A stretch of 5,224 bases of DNA from DASWJZ01 sp050728815 (GCA_050728815.1 JBOHKB010000330.1:1-5224), one strand, 5' to 3'. Numbered from the stretch's first letter, positions 1 to 4,552 are shown. Translations and numbers: made by a program. Notes: generated by a model not told the origin, from the sequence alone.

Positions 1-2
1 TG

Positions 3-83
3 GAACGTCGGAAGGTTTCCCATGCTGAGGTTCGGGCTTCCTTGCCCAAGGATGAGACGGGACCCCTTCCGACACCGCACTAA
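3..83 (+). CDS. possible 3' end of an unidentified reading frame, open to the left edge
   Basis: Reading from base 3, a frame stays open from the window edge to a TAA at 81-83 and would give 26 residues ending in ETGPLPTPH. The tail includes a SHAEVRASL stretch. This loosely recalls the ends of some small antitoxin or DNA-binding proteins, which often finish with an HEEV...L segment and a proline-rich end. The resemblance is weak and the piece is short. It overlaps a 9-bp inverted repeat (7-15 with 65-73), which could instead be the structure that matters here. The remaining bases up to 208 show nothing that can be assigned. Confidence 0.2.
   Translation, partial: ERRKVSHAEVRASLPKDETGPLPTPH
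7..73. repeat. 9-bp perfect inverted repeat, arms 7-15 and 65-73
   Basis: GTCGGAAGG at 7-15 is the exact reverse complement of CCTTCCGAC at 65-73, with 49 bases between. The inner bases contain shorter self-complementary runs (GGGC with GCCC near 33-47). It could fold as a long stem in RNA, be an end of a small element, or be chance. There is no T-run after it, so a simple terminator is not supported. Confidence 0.3.
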
Positions 84-183
84 TCATCTTAGCCGGAGCG
101 GCGATTCGTGACTTACAAGGATGAGGGATGACAAAGCCTAGGCGTAGGGCGACACAAGGTTCCTCCGCTGGCCATGCGTGCAA

Positions 184-214
184 TTGGGCCTAAACCGTCG
201 CATTGTGATATGAT
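184..214 (+). promoter_or_regulatory. probable -10 box of a leaderless promoter for the toxin-antitoxin pair
   Basis: TATGAT at 209-214 matches five of six bases of the sigma-70 -10 box. The best -35 candidate, TTGGGC at 184-189, is poor and lies 19 bases away. The -10 ends only six bases before the antitoxin ATG at 221. A start point seven bases downstream would fall on the A of that ATG, and no Shine-Dalgarno sequence precedes it. Both facts agree with a leaderless mRNA. The -10 is credible and the -35 is weak. Confidence 0.4.
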
Positions 215-220
215 CTAACA

Positions 221-421
221 ATGACCCGGCTTGAACGCATCGAAAAGGAAGTCGCCGAGCTGTCTGCGGACGAGCTTGAGAAGTTCCGCGCGTGGTTCGA
301 GACGTTCGACGCCGCGCGGTGGGAGAGAGAGCTTGAGCGCGATGTCGCATCGGGGGCGCTCGACGCACTCGTCGATGAAGCGCTCGCCGACCACAGTGCT
401 GGCCGCAGCAAGCCTCTGTGA
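221..421 (+). CDS. probable antitoxin of a RelE/ParE-type toxin-antitoxin pair
   Basis: This 66-residue acidic, helical protein is probably the labile antitoxin that binds and neutralises the toxin encoded immediately downstream. It begins with the RIEKEVAELSADELEKF segment, followed by FRAWFETFDAARWERE and a C-terminal DALVDEALADHSAGRS. That layout matches small proteins commonly found just before ParE-like toxins with an LPE..R.LAD start: an LS..EL.KFR.WF.EFD...WD-like core, then LDAL.EEAL....G. No ribbon-helix-helix or other clear DNA-binding domain is visible. Its TGA overlaps the toxin's GTG start in the sequence GTGA, so the two are translationally coupled. A -10 box lies so close to the ATG that the message is probably leaderless. 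Autoregulation is usual for such pairs but cannot be seen here. Confidence 0.75.
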   Translation: MTRLERIEKEVAELSADELEKFRAWFETFDAARWERELERDVASGALDALVDEALADHSAGRSKPL

Positions 422-675
422 GGCATTTCGCCAGCCCGGCGTTCTGGCGCGCCTACCGCCGTCTGCCGGAACCGGTCCGGCGCCTCGCGGACCGCAGCTT
501 TGACATCATGAAGACGAATCCGAGGCATCCGGGTCTGAACCTCAAGCGTATCGGTCGAATCTGGTCCGCGCGGGTCGGGCTCGGCTACAGAGCGCTCGGC
601 GCTGACGCGGGCGGAGACATCGTCTGGTTCTGGATCGGGTCTCACGCCGATTACGACAAGATGCTGAAGAGATAG
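418..675 (+). CDS. RelE/ParE-family toxin
   Basis: This 85-residue basic protein has the size and fold signature of the RelE/ParE superfamily. An N-terminal helical segment (FWRAYRRLPEPVRRLADRSFDIMK, residues 9-32) leads to NPRHPGLNLKRIG (34-46). Strands follow at IWSARVGLGYRALG (48-61) and IVWFWIGSHADYDKMLKR (68-85). The spaced pattern HPxLxxKxIGxxWSxRVGxxYRAL, then WFWIGxHxxYD, is typical of the toxin partner of this antitoxin type. Family members either cleave mRNA on the ribosome (RelE-like) or inhibit gyrase (ParE-like). The sequence alone does not decide which. The start is the GTG in GTGA, overlapping the antitoxin stop, with no Shine-Dalgarno of its own, so it depends on coupling. The gene is intact and ends about 15-25 bases before the mfd fragment. 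Confidence 0.8.
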   Translation: MRHFASPAFWRAYRRLPEPVRRLADRSFDIMKTNPRHPGLNLKRIGRIWSARVGLGYRALGADAGGDIVWFWIGSHADYDKMLKR

Positions 676-691
676 GCCGGCGAGGAGAGCG

Positions 692-919
692 GTCACCCAG
701 CCGAAGGGCGCCGTCATCCAGTTCCGCGAGAATATCTTCGCCAACCCGCCGGCGCTGGTGCGCGAGATCACCGAGCAGGGGTCGATGGCTAGGCTCAGGC
801 CCGATCAGCGCGTGGTGTTCATCAGGGATTGGGGCAGAGCGGAGGAGAGGCTGAAGGGCGTGGCAGGGATATTGACGAGGCTGGTGAGATTGGCGGAGGA
901 GGGGAGAGAAGCGGCGTAA
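692..919 (+). pseudogene. mfd: mfd 3' fragment: last ~75 codons of transcription-repair coupling factor
   Basis: This reading encodes 75 residues that match the extreme C-terminus (TRCF domain D7) of Mfd, the ATP-dependent translocase that removes stalled RNA polymerase and recruits UvrA. Compared with my recollection of the E. coli end, the shared features are KGxVIxF (residues 5-11), NPxxL (18-22), FI.D near 43-46 and a closing RxxxVxxxLxxL helix. Full Mfd has about 1,150 residues, so over 90% is missing. Frame and stop are intact. Upstream the frame stays open only back to a TGA at 665-667, without a plausible start, and similarity fades at about 692-700, just after the toxin stop. It could be a remnant left by insertion into mfd. 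It could also be a copy of the 3' end carried by an element that integrates there. Eight of its eleven arginine codons are AGA or AGG, unlike the dksA core downstream. Confidence 0.8.
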
Positions 920-920
920 G

Positions 921-995
921 GAGGCGACGCCATCGATAGTCCCAAGCCTTCAGCCGCGCTCCCGTCGAACGGCTCAGCGTCCACGAGGTCGCCTC
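921..995. repeat. 8-bp perfect inverted repeat between mfd fragment and DUF262 gene
   Basis: GAGGCGAC at 921-928 is the reverse complement of GTCGCCTC at 988-995, with 59 bases between. The arms flank the convergent ends of the mfd fragment (TAA at 917-919) and the DUF262 gene (TGA at 974-976). The right arm lies inside the last codons of the DUF262 gene. No T-run is present, so this is not a classic terminator, and it may be chance. Confidence 0.25.
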
Positions 996-2059
996 AATGC
1001 CTTCGCAAACCGGTCGGTCAGAACCTCGATTCGCCCAACGTGGCTTGCTAAATCGTTCGTACTCCGATTGAAGCCATCATATGACAGCAGTTGCCTGTCA
1101 ACATCCGTAGCAGGCTCACCGGCGTCGGCTCTCCTTCGGTTGACCCTCCTCGTGTCCTCAAAACGAACCAAGAAGTCGCGAACCTCCAAATATTTGTCGA
1201 CATCCAAACTACGGATGAACCAGTAGTAGACTGGAAGCACGCCGGAGGAGCCAAGAAGTCTGTCCTTTGGGAGGAAGATGGTGGTCATGTCGCTCAGAGT
1301 CTCGTCGACCCGTCTCGCAGCGAGTTCCAACTGACCGCGGTTCCGCTCAGAAGCAAGGACAAAAGCATCAAGGCTTTTCTTTTTTGTTTCTTGCGGGCCC
1401 TTGCCAAACTCGAAAAGCAAAAGTTTCGCGGCAGCATTCAAGTCCTGCCCACGCTTCACAGGGAAGGAAACGAATTCCAGAAAGAATTCATGTTTTGAGA
1501 TTTGGCGAATCACCTTAGGGGCGGGTCCCGCCATTGCGTTACGGACCTCGGCGCCAGTAAGAGGCTTGCTCCTATTCAAGCGAATAAATAGCTCATTTAT
1601 GAGGTCCTCGTTACCAGTTATAACACTCATTACAGCAAGATTATAGTTGTCAAATGTCTCAGCTATATCTGGATATTTGCTGCGCAAATCCTTGTACCCC
1701 AACCCGCCGACTTTAAGATCGCGTCGTTCAAGTAGAACAAAGTCATCGTTTAGCGTTATCCTTCCATCGAAGAAATCGAATATAGCCTCAAATCGCTGCT
1801 TTCCATCGATAATCGCGTACGGAAGGCGTTTTTCATTTAACGACGAGTCAGAGTAAGTAAAATCGGCGATGTACAGCTTCGGAACATCGAACCCATTCAG
1901 AATCGAATCGACGAGGTACGCCTTGTCGGTATCAGACCACAAGCGTCCGCGGCGTTGGTAGGAAGGGTCCATATCGATCATTTTCCTACGCGACCGCCAC
2001 CACGTTAGCGTCTTCGCCTCGAAGGGGGTCACTTTGAGAGCTGGGCGGGTCATCCTCAT
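974..2059 (-). CDS. stand-alone DUF262 (GmrSD/SspE-type N-terminal domain) protein
   Basis: This 361-residue protein carries a DUF262 domain, a ParB/sulfiredoxin-like fold that binds and hydrolyses nucleotides in GmrSD, BrxU and SspE defence enzymes. Visible hallmarks in order are DPSYQRRGRLWS (31-42), LVDSILNGFDVPKLYI (49-64), the nucleotide-motif variant DGKQR (85-89, DGQQR in SspE), and LNRSKPLTGAEVRNAM (161-176). The rest (180-361) is helical and has no HNH pattern, so the DUF1524 nuclease half of GmrSD/SspE is absent. The ATG directly abuts the TAG of the upstream FRG gene (TAGATG) and has GAGG five bases before it, which supports this start over the ATG at 2053. The two genes form one operon and probably act together. 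Bases 1621-1680 count 33% G+C, far below the right-hand genes, which suggests transfer. Domain call firm, function inferred. Confidence 0.88.
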   Translation of the reverse strand: MRMTRPALKVTPFEAKTLTWWRSRRKMIDMDPSYQRRGRLWSDTDKAYLVDSILNGFDVPKLYIADFTYSDSSLNEKRLPYAIIDGKQRFEAIFDFFDGRITLNDDFVLLERRDLKVGGLGYKDLRSKYPDIAETFDNYNLAVMSVITGNEDLINELFIRLNRSKPLTGAEVRNAMAGPAPKVIRQISKHEFFLEFVSFPVKRGQDLNAAAKLLLFEFGKGPQETKKKSLDAFVLASERNRGQLELAARRVDETLSDMTTIFLPKDRLLGSSGVLPVYYWFIRSLDVDKYLEVRDFLVRFEDTRRVNRRRADAGEPATDVDRQLLSYDGFNRSTNDLASHVGRIEVLTDRFAKALRRPRGR

Positions 2060-2878
2060 CTATGCCTCGAATCCGAAATACCGCTTCGTTTCCTTGGCCA
2101 AGCCTTCCAAATCGGGGAAGACTGTGGACTCAGTCACTCCTTGGCCAAGGAGAGACGTACGCATAGGCACAACACGACGCGGTGATATGACGATCCGTGT
2201 GAGGGCGGAGGGCGGAAAGGTGCCGTTGCGGACAAGAGTCTCCATTGGCATGCGGTTCGTCCCAAAGATCGTGAACACTCCCTGTTGTGCCACTATGCGG
2301 GCACTGTTGTGGGCTCCATAGAGTGCCACCGGATACGCGTTCATCACCGTGATTGTAGAATGCGGAGCGAATCCCCTCAGCGCATCATCTCCGGGCGTTA
2401 GCGGTCCTCCGGTGTACGATACGTGCCTCAACGCCGCTTCGTTCCACTCGGCTGGATCGAGTACCCATACTGCTGCGGGGCGACGGGAAAACCACGAGTC
2501 TCCGCTCTTTGCCTTCTCGACAGGTGCGTACATCAGAGCAAAGTACACTGCGGTTAAGGGGTTTTCGGTCCAATCGAGAAGGCGCGTGGGCACTCCATAG
2601 TGCTGCATAAAAAACAGCGCTTCCCAATCGTCGCGCAGGTCCCTTGAGTGATACGGAATGCTGCGCTGGCGGAACCTCGCCATAATTTGACGTTCCAACG
2701 TCTGAAGATCTGCGGTGGAGGCTGCTTTTGGGTGCCGGTAGATGGACGGAATGAGCCTATGAACTGCCAACCCTGCACCTCGAAACCATATCGCGCTCTG
2801 AGCCCTCCGTTGGATCTGCTCGATGTGCTCCAAATACTGTGAGACGTTCTTTGGACGATACTCCTTAAGTCTCGGCAT
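2060..2878 (-). CDS. FRG domain-containing protein
   Basis: This 272-residue soluble protein is a full-length FRG-domain protein. Residues 31-34 give the name motif WFRG. The strongest block follows at 93-114, HYGVPTRLLDWTENPLTAVYFA, then ARIVAQQGVFTIFG (193-206) and a closing GVTESTVFPDLEGLAKE segment (247-263). All are characteristic family blocks with conserved Arg, His/Tyr, Asp and Trp residues. Its biochemical activity is not established to my knowledge. FRG proteins recur in mobile and defence-associated loci. The gene is first in a two-gene operon whose second member is a DUF262 protein starting at the very next base. I chose ATG 2878, with GGGGG five bases upstream at 2884-2888. A TTG at 2890 in the same frame would add four residues and would lie on the purine run used as the ribosome site. 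No frameshift is seen. Confidence 0.88.
   Translation of the reverse strand: MPRLKEYRPKNVSQYLEHIEQIQRRAQSAIWFRGAGLAVHRLIPSIYRHPKAASTADLQTLERQIMARFRQRSIPYHSRDLRDDWEALFFMQHYGVPTRLLDWTENPLTAVYFALMYAPVEKAKSGDSWFSRRPAAVWVLDPAEWNEAALRHVSYTGGPLTPGDDALRGFAPHSTITVMNAYPVALYGAHNSARIVAQQGVFTIFGTNRMPMETLVRNGTFPPSALTRIVISPRRVVPMRTSLLGQGVTESTVFPDLEGLAKETKRYFGFEA
2065..2068 (-). promoter_or_regulatory. Shine-Dalgarno site of the DUF262 gene
   Basis: GAGG, read on the minus strand, sits five bases before the ATG at 2059 and lies inside the last codons of the FRG gene. It decides between the ATG at 2059 and the in-frame ATG at 2053, and it shows that the second cistron can be initiated as ribosomes finish the first. 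Confidence 0.6.
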
Positions 2879-2883
2879 TGGCG

Positions 2884-2888
2884 CCCCC
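2884..2888 (-). promoter_or_regulatory. weak ribosome binding site of the FRG gene
   Basis: GGGGG on the minus strand is five bases before the ATG at 2878. It is a poor but correctly spaced site and favours this start over the TTG at 2890. Confidence 0.4.
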
Positions 2889-2908
2889 AAGAAAATCTGA
2901 CATTGCGC

Positions 2909-2953
2909 CTACCCGCGAGGGTAGTGGGAGGTGCGCAGGGAGGCAACACCTCC
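2909..2953. repeat. two adjacent hairpins in the leader of the FRG operon
   Basis: CTACCC (2909-2914) and GGGTAG (2919-2924) form a perfect 6-bp stem with a four-base loop. GGAGGTG (2927-2933) pairs with CACCTCC (2947-2953), a 7-bp stem with a 13-base loop. Both lie 30-75 bases upstream of the FRG start and would be in its mRNA leader if transcription begins further out. They may belong to the repeat mosaic that follows. No convincing promoter is visible here. Confidence 0.5.
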
Positions 2954-3240
2954 ACCCTCTCCGTGGGAAAATGGTGTCGCCGACCCGGCTCCGCCGGAGC
3001 GAAGCTGCTCGGCTTCGCCGAGGCGAGAGGCGACGGGTGGGGGCGTGGTGGCCGGTGAGCCTCGTCCTACGACGCCATACTCCCTCATCCGGCTGCTTCG
3101 CAGCGACCTTCTCCCCGTGAGAGAAGGTTGGCGTCGGCGGACTTCGCCTTTCCCCCTCCCGCTTCGCCAAGGCTACGCCGGGCAGGCCCTGACGACCGCT
3201 CCTTCGACAAGCTCAGGATGAGGGGGGAGGGGACTCGCGC
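2954..3240. repeat. mosaic of REP-like palindromes without a gene
   Basis: This intergenic stretch is built from short hairpins: GCTCC/GGAGC (2988-3000), CTCGGC/GCCGAG with a TTC loop (3008-3022), GCTGC/GCAGC with a TTC loop (3092-3104), and ACCTTCTC/GAGAAGGT (3106-3113 with 3121-3128, loop of 7). CCCTCATCC (3082-3090) and GGATGAGGG (3216-3224) are perfect 9-bp inverted repeats enclosing the last two hairpins, 143 bp in all. A CTTCGACAAGCTCAGGATG run (3202-3220) is of a type very common between genes of Hyphomicrobiales and sphingomonads. Such elements are usually non-coding REP/RIME-like repeats that can end transcripts or protect mRNA ends. The open frames that cross this region look like by-products of palindromic GC-rich sequence. 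Which named family it belongs to cannot be told here. Confidence 0.75.
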
Positions 3241-3738
3241 TCAGCTTGCCTTGCGGAGACGATGCCGGCGGCGGACGGGTTTTGGGGATTTGGGATTGGG
3301 GATTGGAGAAGCACCAGAGGCTGAGGATGCAGCCGTGGGTGATGCGGAAGGCGCAAACGCAAACGCCGGCGCGGCGTCAGCGAAATGAAGCCCCGGGTCG
3401 GCCGCGGCGCGTTCGGCGGCCAGCACGGCAAGCTCCACCTTCAAGAGCGCACTAAATGCGGCGCGGCGCTCCTCAAGAACCCCGCCGGCGCCGGGAAGGA
3501 TTCTTTCCAGCGTCCACAGCGACGCGCGGACCGCGCGGGAGACGTTGAGGTAGAGCTTTGCCGCATCGCGGAGGCGCGTGCGAAGCGCGTCGGCCGCGAG
3601 CAGCCGCCCGGCGCGGAGCGCCTCGCATTCGCGCTCGATGGTGGTGACGATCACGCCCTCGGCGGCCTCGATCGCCGCGAGAAGCTCCCTGGCCTGAGAC
3701 TCGGCCTCAGCCCGCATACTCGATACTCGTGCGCGCAT
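3241..3738 (-). CDS. helical hypothetical protein, possibly a FlgN-like flagellar chaperone
   Basis: This 165-residue protein is almost entirely alpha-helical and alanine-rich up to about residue 115. Heptad-like stretches are RELLAAIEAAEGVIVTTIE (17-35), ECEALRAGRLLAADAL (37-52) and LLKVELAVLAAERAAA (98-113). The order 'IEAxExVI...EALRAGRLL...LYLNVSRAVRA' recalls FlgN-type chaperones that guard hook-associated proteins in the cytoplasm. That match is pattern-level only. Residues 116-165 form a low-complexity tail of Ala/Ser/Pro, then PIPNPKSPKP encoded by the T/G micro-repeat at 3281-3307, and a basic RRRHRLRK end. The original 3' end was probably overwritten or extended by repeat DNA. ATG 3738 is taken. 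ATG 3717 is equally possible, since neither has a clear ribosome site. It is divergent from dksA, about 170 bases apart. Confidence 0.6.
   Translation of the reverse strand: MRARVSSMRAEAESQARELLAAIEAAEGVIVTTIERECEALRAGRLLAADALRTRLRDAAKLYLNVSRAVRASLWTLERILPGAGGVLEERRAAFSALLKVELAVLAAERAAADPGLHFADAAPAFAFAPSASPTAASSASGASPIPNPKSPKPVRRRHRLRKAS
3281..3307. repeat. T/G micro-repeat of 7-8 bp units inside a gene 3' end
   Basis: Units TTTGGGGA, TTTGGGA, TTGGGGA and TTGG run head to tail. On the minus strand they encode the PIPNPKSPKP part of the hypothetical protein's tail. Such GGGATT-like runs are normally intergenic, so their presence in a reading frame points to a late extension of the gene. Confidence 0.7.
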
Positions 3739-3749
3739 GCGAAAAAGCC

Positions 3750-3759
3750 TGGCATGCCA
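3750..3759. promoter_or_regulatory. 10-bp perfect palindrome in the divergent intergenic region
   Basis: TGGCATGCCA reads the same on both strands and lies 12 bases upstream of the ATG at 3738, in the promoter region shared with dksA. It could be an operator for a dimeric regulator of the minus-strand gene. No regulator is identified, and it is a single copy. Confidence 0.25.
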
Positions 3760-3842
3760 AGGTTAAGGTTCGGCAAATGCCGGTTCCCGGCTAACGCATT
3801 AAGTTTGCGGAGCATTCCAGGAAGCGCTTGAAACCATTCCGC

Positions 3843-3872
3843 TTGCCAGCGCCGCACCTTGTCCCGTATATG
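3843..3872 (+). promoter_or_regulatory. candidate sigma-70 promoter of dksA
   Basis: TTGCCA (3843-3848, five of six of the -35 consensus) and TATATG (3867-3872, four of six of the -10) are separated by 18 bases. Transcription would start near 3879, giving a leader of about 28 bases. A TTG at 3859 in the dksA frame would lie inside the promoter, so it is unlikely to be the start. GGAAGGG at 3889-3895 is the best purine run before the ATG at 3907, at a rather long 11-base spacing. Confidence 0.45.
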
Positions 3873-3906
3873 CGCGCGCAAAGGGGATGGAAGGGCGTGT
3901 TCGGTC

Positions 3907-4473
3907 ATGGCGGTCAGGGGTAGGGTAGACGGCCGTGCGTCGAAGGCAAACGGCCATCGGTCCAAGGCCAATGGCCACCGGGTTCAGGCTGGCGGCCACA
4001 AGGTAAGGGCCAACGGCCACGGCGCCAAAGCCAACGGCCACAGGGCAAGCGCCAACGGCCACAGGGCGAAAGCAAACGGCTACCGGCCACGCGCCAACGA
4101 GCCGTTCATGAACGAGCGGCAGCGGAACTACTTCCGCAAGAAGCTCATCTCCTGGAAGGGCGAGATTCTGGCCGAGAGCCGCGAGACGCTCGAGGCGCTG
4201 CAGGCCGACAGCCAGAACCATCCCGATTACGCCGACCGCGCCTCCTCCGAGACGGACCGCTCGATAGAGCTCCGCGCGCGCGACCGGCAGCGGAAGCTGA
4301 TCGCCAAGATCGACGCCGCGCTGAAGCGAATCGAAGAAGGCACCTACGGCTATTGCGAGGAGACGGGCGAGCCGATCAGCCTGCGTAGGCTCGACGCGCG
4401 CCCGATCGCCACGCTCTCGATCGAGGCGCAGGAGCGCCACGAGCGGCGCGAGCGAGTCTACCGCGACGAATGA
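3907..4473 (+). CDS. dksA: RNA polymerase-binding protein DksA with an N-terminal heptad-repeat extension
   Basis: DksA enters the RNA polymerase secondary channel and, with ppGpp, adjusts transcription of rRNA and other stringent-response genes. From M68 the protein is an ordinary alphaproteobacterial DksA: MNERQRNYFRKKL, two coiled-coil helices, and a tip YADRA with D110 and A112 matching the essential E. coli D74 and A76. RDRQRKLIAKIDAALKRIEEG is followed by the globular GYCEETGEPISLRRLDARPIATLSIEA. Only C150 of the four zinc cysteines remains, as in other DksA proteins of this class. The conserved EPF before M68 shows that translation begins further upstream. ATG 3907 gives 188 residues against the usual 140-150. 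Residues 12-60 are seven tandem heptads (xKANGHR-like), absent from DksA proteins I know. The gene is divergent from the FlgN-like gene and convergent with the FliO-like gene. Confidence 0.9.
   Translation: MAVRGRVDGRASKANGHRSKANGHRVQAGGHKVRANGHGAKANGHRASANGHRAKANGYRPRANEPFMNERQRNYFRKKLISWKGEILAESRETLEALQADSQNHPDYADRASSETDRSIELRARDRQRKLIAKIDAALKRIEEGTYGYCEETGEPISLRRLDARPIATLSIEAQERHERRERVYRDE
3940..4086 (+). repeat. seven in-frame 21-bp tandem repeats within dksA
   Basis: The seven units start at 3940, 3961, 3982, 4003, 4024, 4045 and 4066. They encode SKANGHR, SKANGHR, VQAGGHK, VRANGHG, AKANGHR, ASANGHR and AKANGYR. A degenerate unit precedes them (GRVDGRA), and an eighth, PRANEPF, merges with the conserved EPF of the DksA core. 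Codons for the same residue differ between units (AAC/AAT, GCA/GCC/GCT, CAT/CAC, CGG/AGG) while residues are kept, so the array is old enough to have drifted and looks selected as protein. Confidence 0.9.
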
Positions 4474-4552
4474 GCCTTCCGCCGCGGTGACTCGGCAGGA
4501 GCGGAAATCAGCGAAAAGCGAGCGTGGTGTGGGCCGGCGCGGGAGCGCTGGA

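Noticed and set aside
128..193. 21-codon frame MTKPRRRATQG... with AAGGA six bases upstream
   Set aside because: Very short, no family resemblance, and it ends before the toxin-antitoxin promoter. The ribosome-site match alone is not enough.
190..771. Long minus-strand open frame opposite the toxin-antitoxin pair and mfd fragment
   Set aside because: Ser/Arg/Ala-rich translation without any recognisable motif, fully opposite three better supported readings; a product of GC-rich third positions.
2920..2965. TTGCCT-17-TACCCT as a promoter for the FRG operon on the minus strand
   Set aside because: Only three of six bases match in each box, and it lies within the hairpins.
2931..3221. Several open frames of 80-100 codons across the repeat mosaic on both strands
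   Set aside because: They read through palindromes and known-type intergenic repeats and show only Arg/Pro/Ser-rich low-complexity translations.
3739..3762. Possible sigma-54 promoter (TGGCATG...GC) before the FlgN-like gene
   Set aside because: The GG and GC elements are eight bases apart instead of the required ten.
3651..3908. Minus-strand frame starting MTEHALPSPLRAHIR, reading through the divergent intergenic region
   Set aside because: It overlaps the FlgN-like gene in another frame, its downstream part is Arg/Pro/Ser-rich shadow sequence, and the region is needed for promoters. A short real protein is not fully excluded.
3799..4440. Minus-strand frame of 213 codons opposite dksA with repeated PVAVG-like units
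   Set aside because: Its periodicity is the antisense of the dksA heptad array. The plus strand encodes the conserved DksA core.
4477..4506. Inverted repeat TTCCGC/GCGGAA after dksA as a terminator
   Set aside because: Six-base stem with an 18-base loop and no following T-run on either strand.
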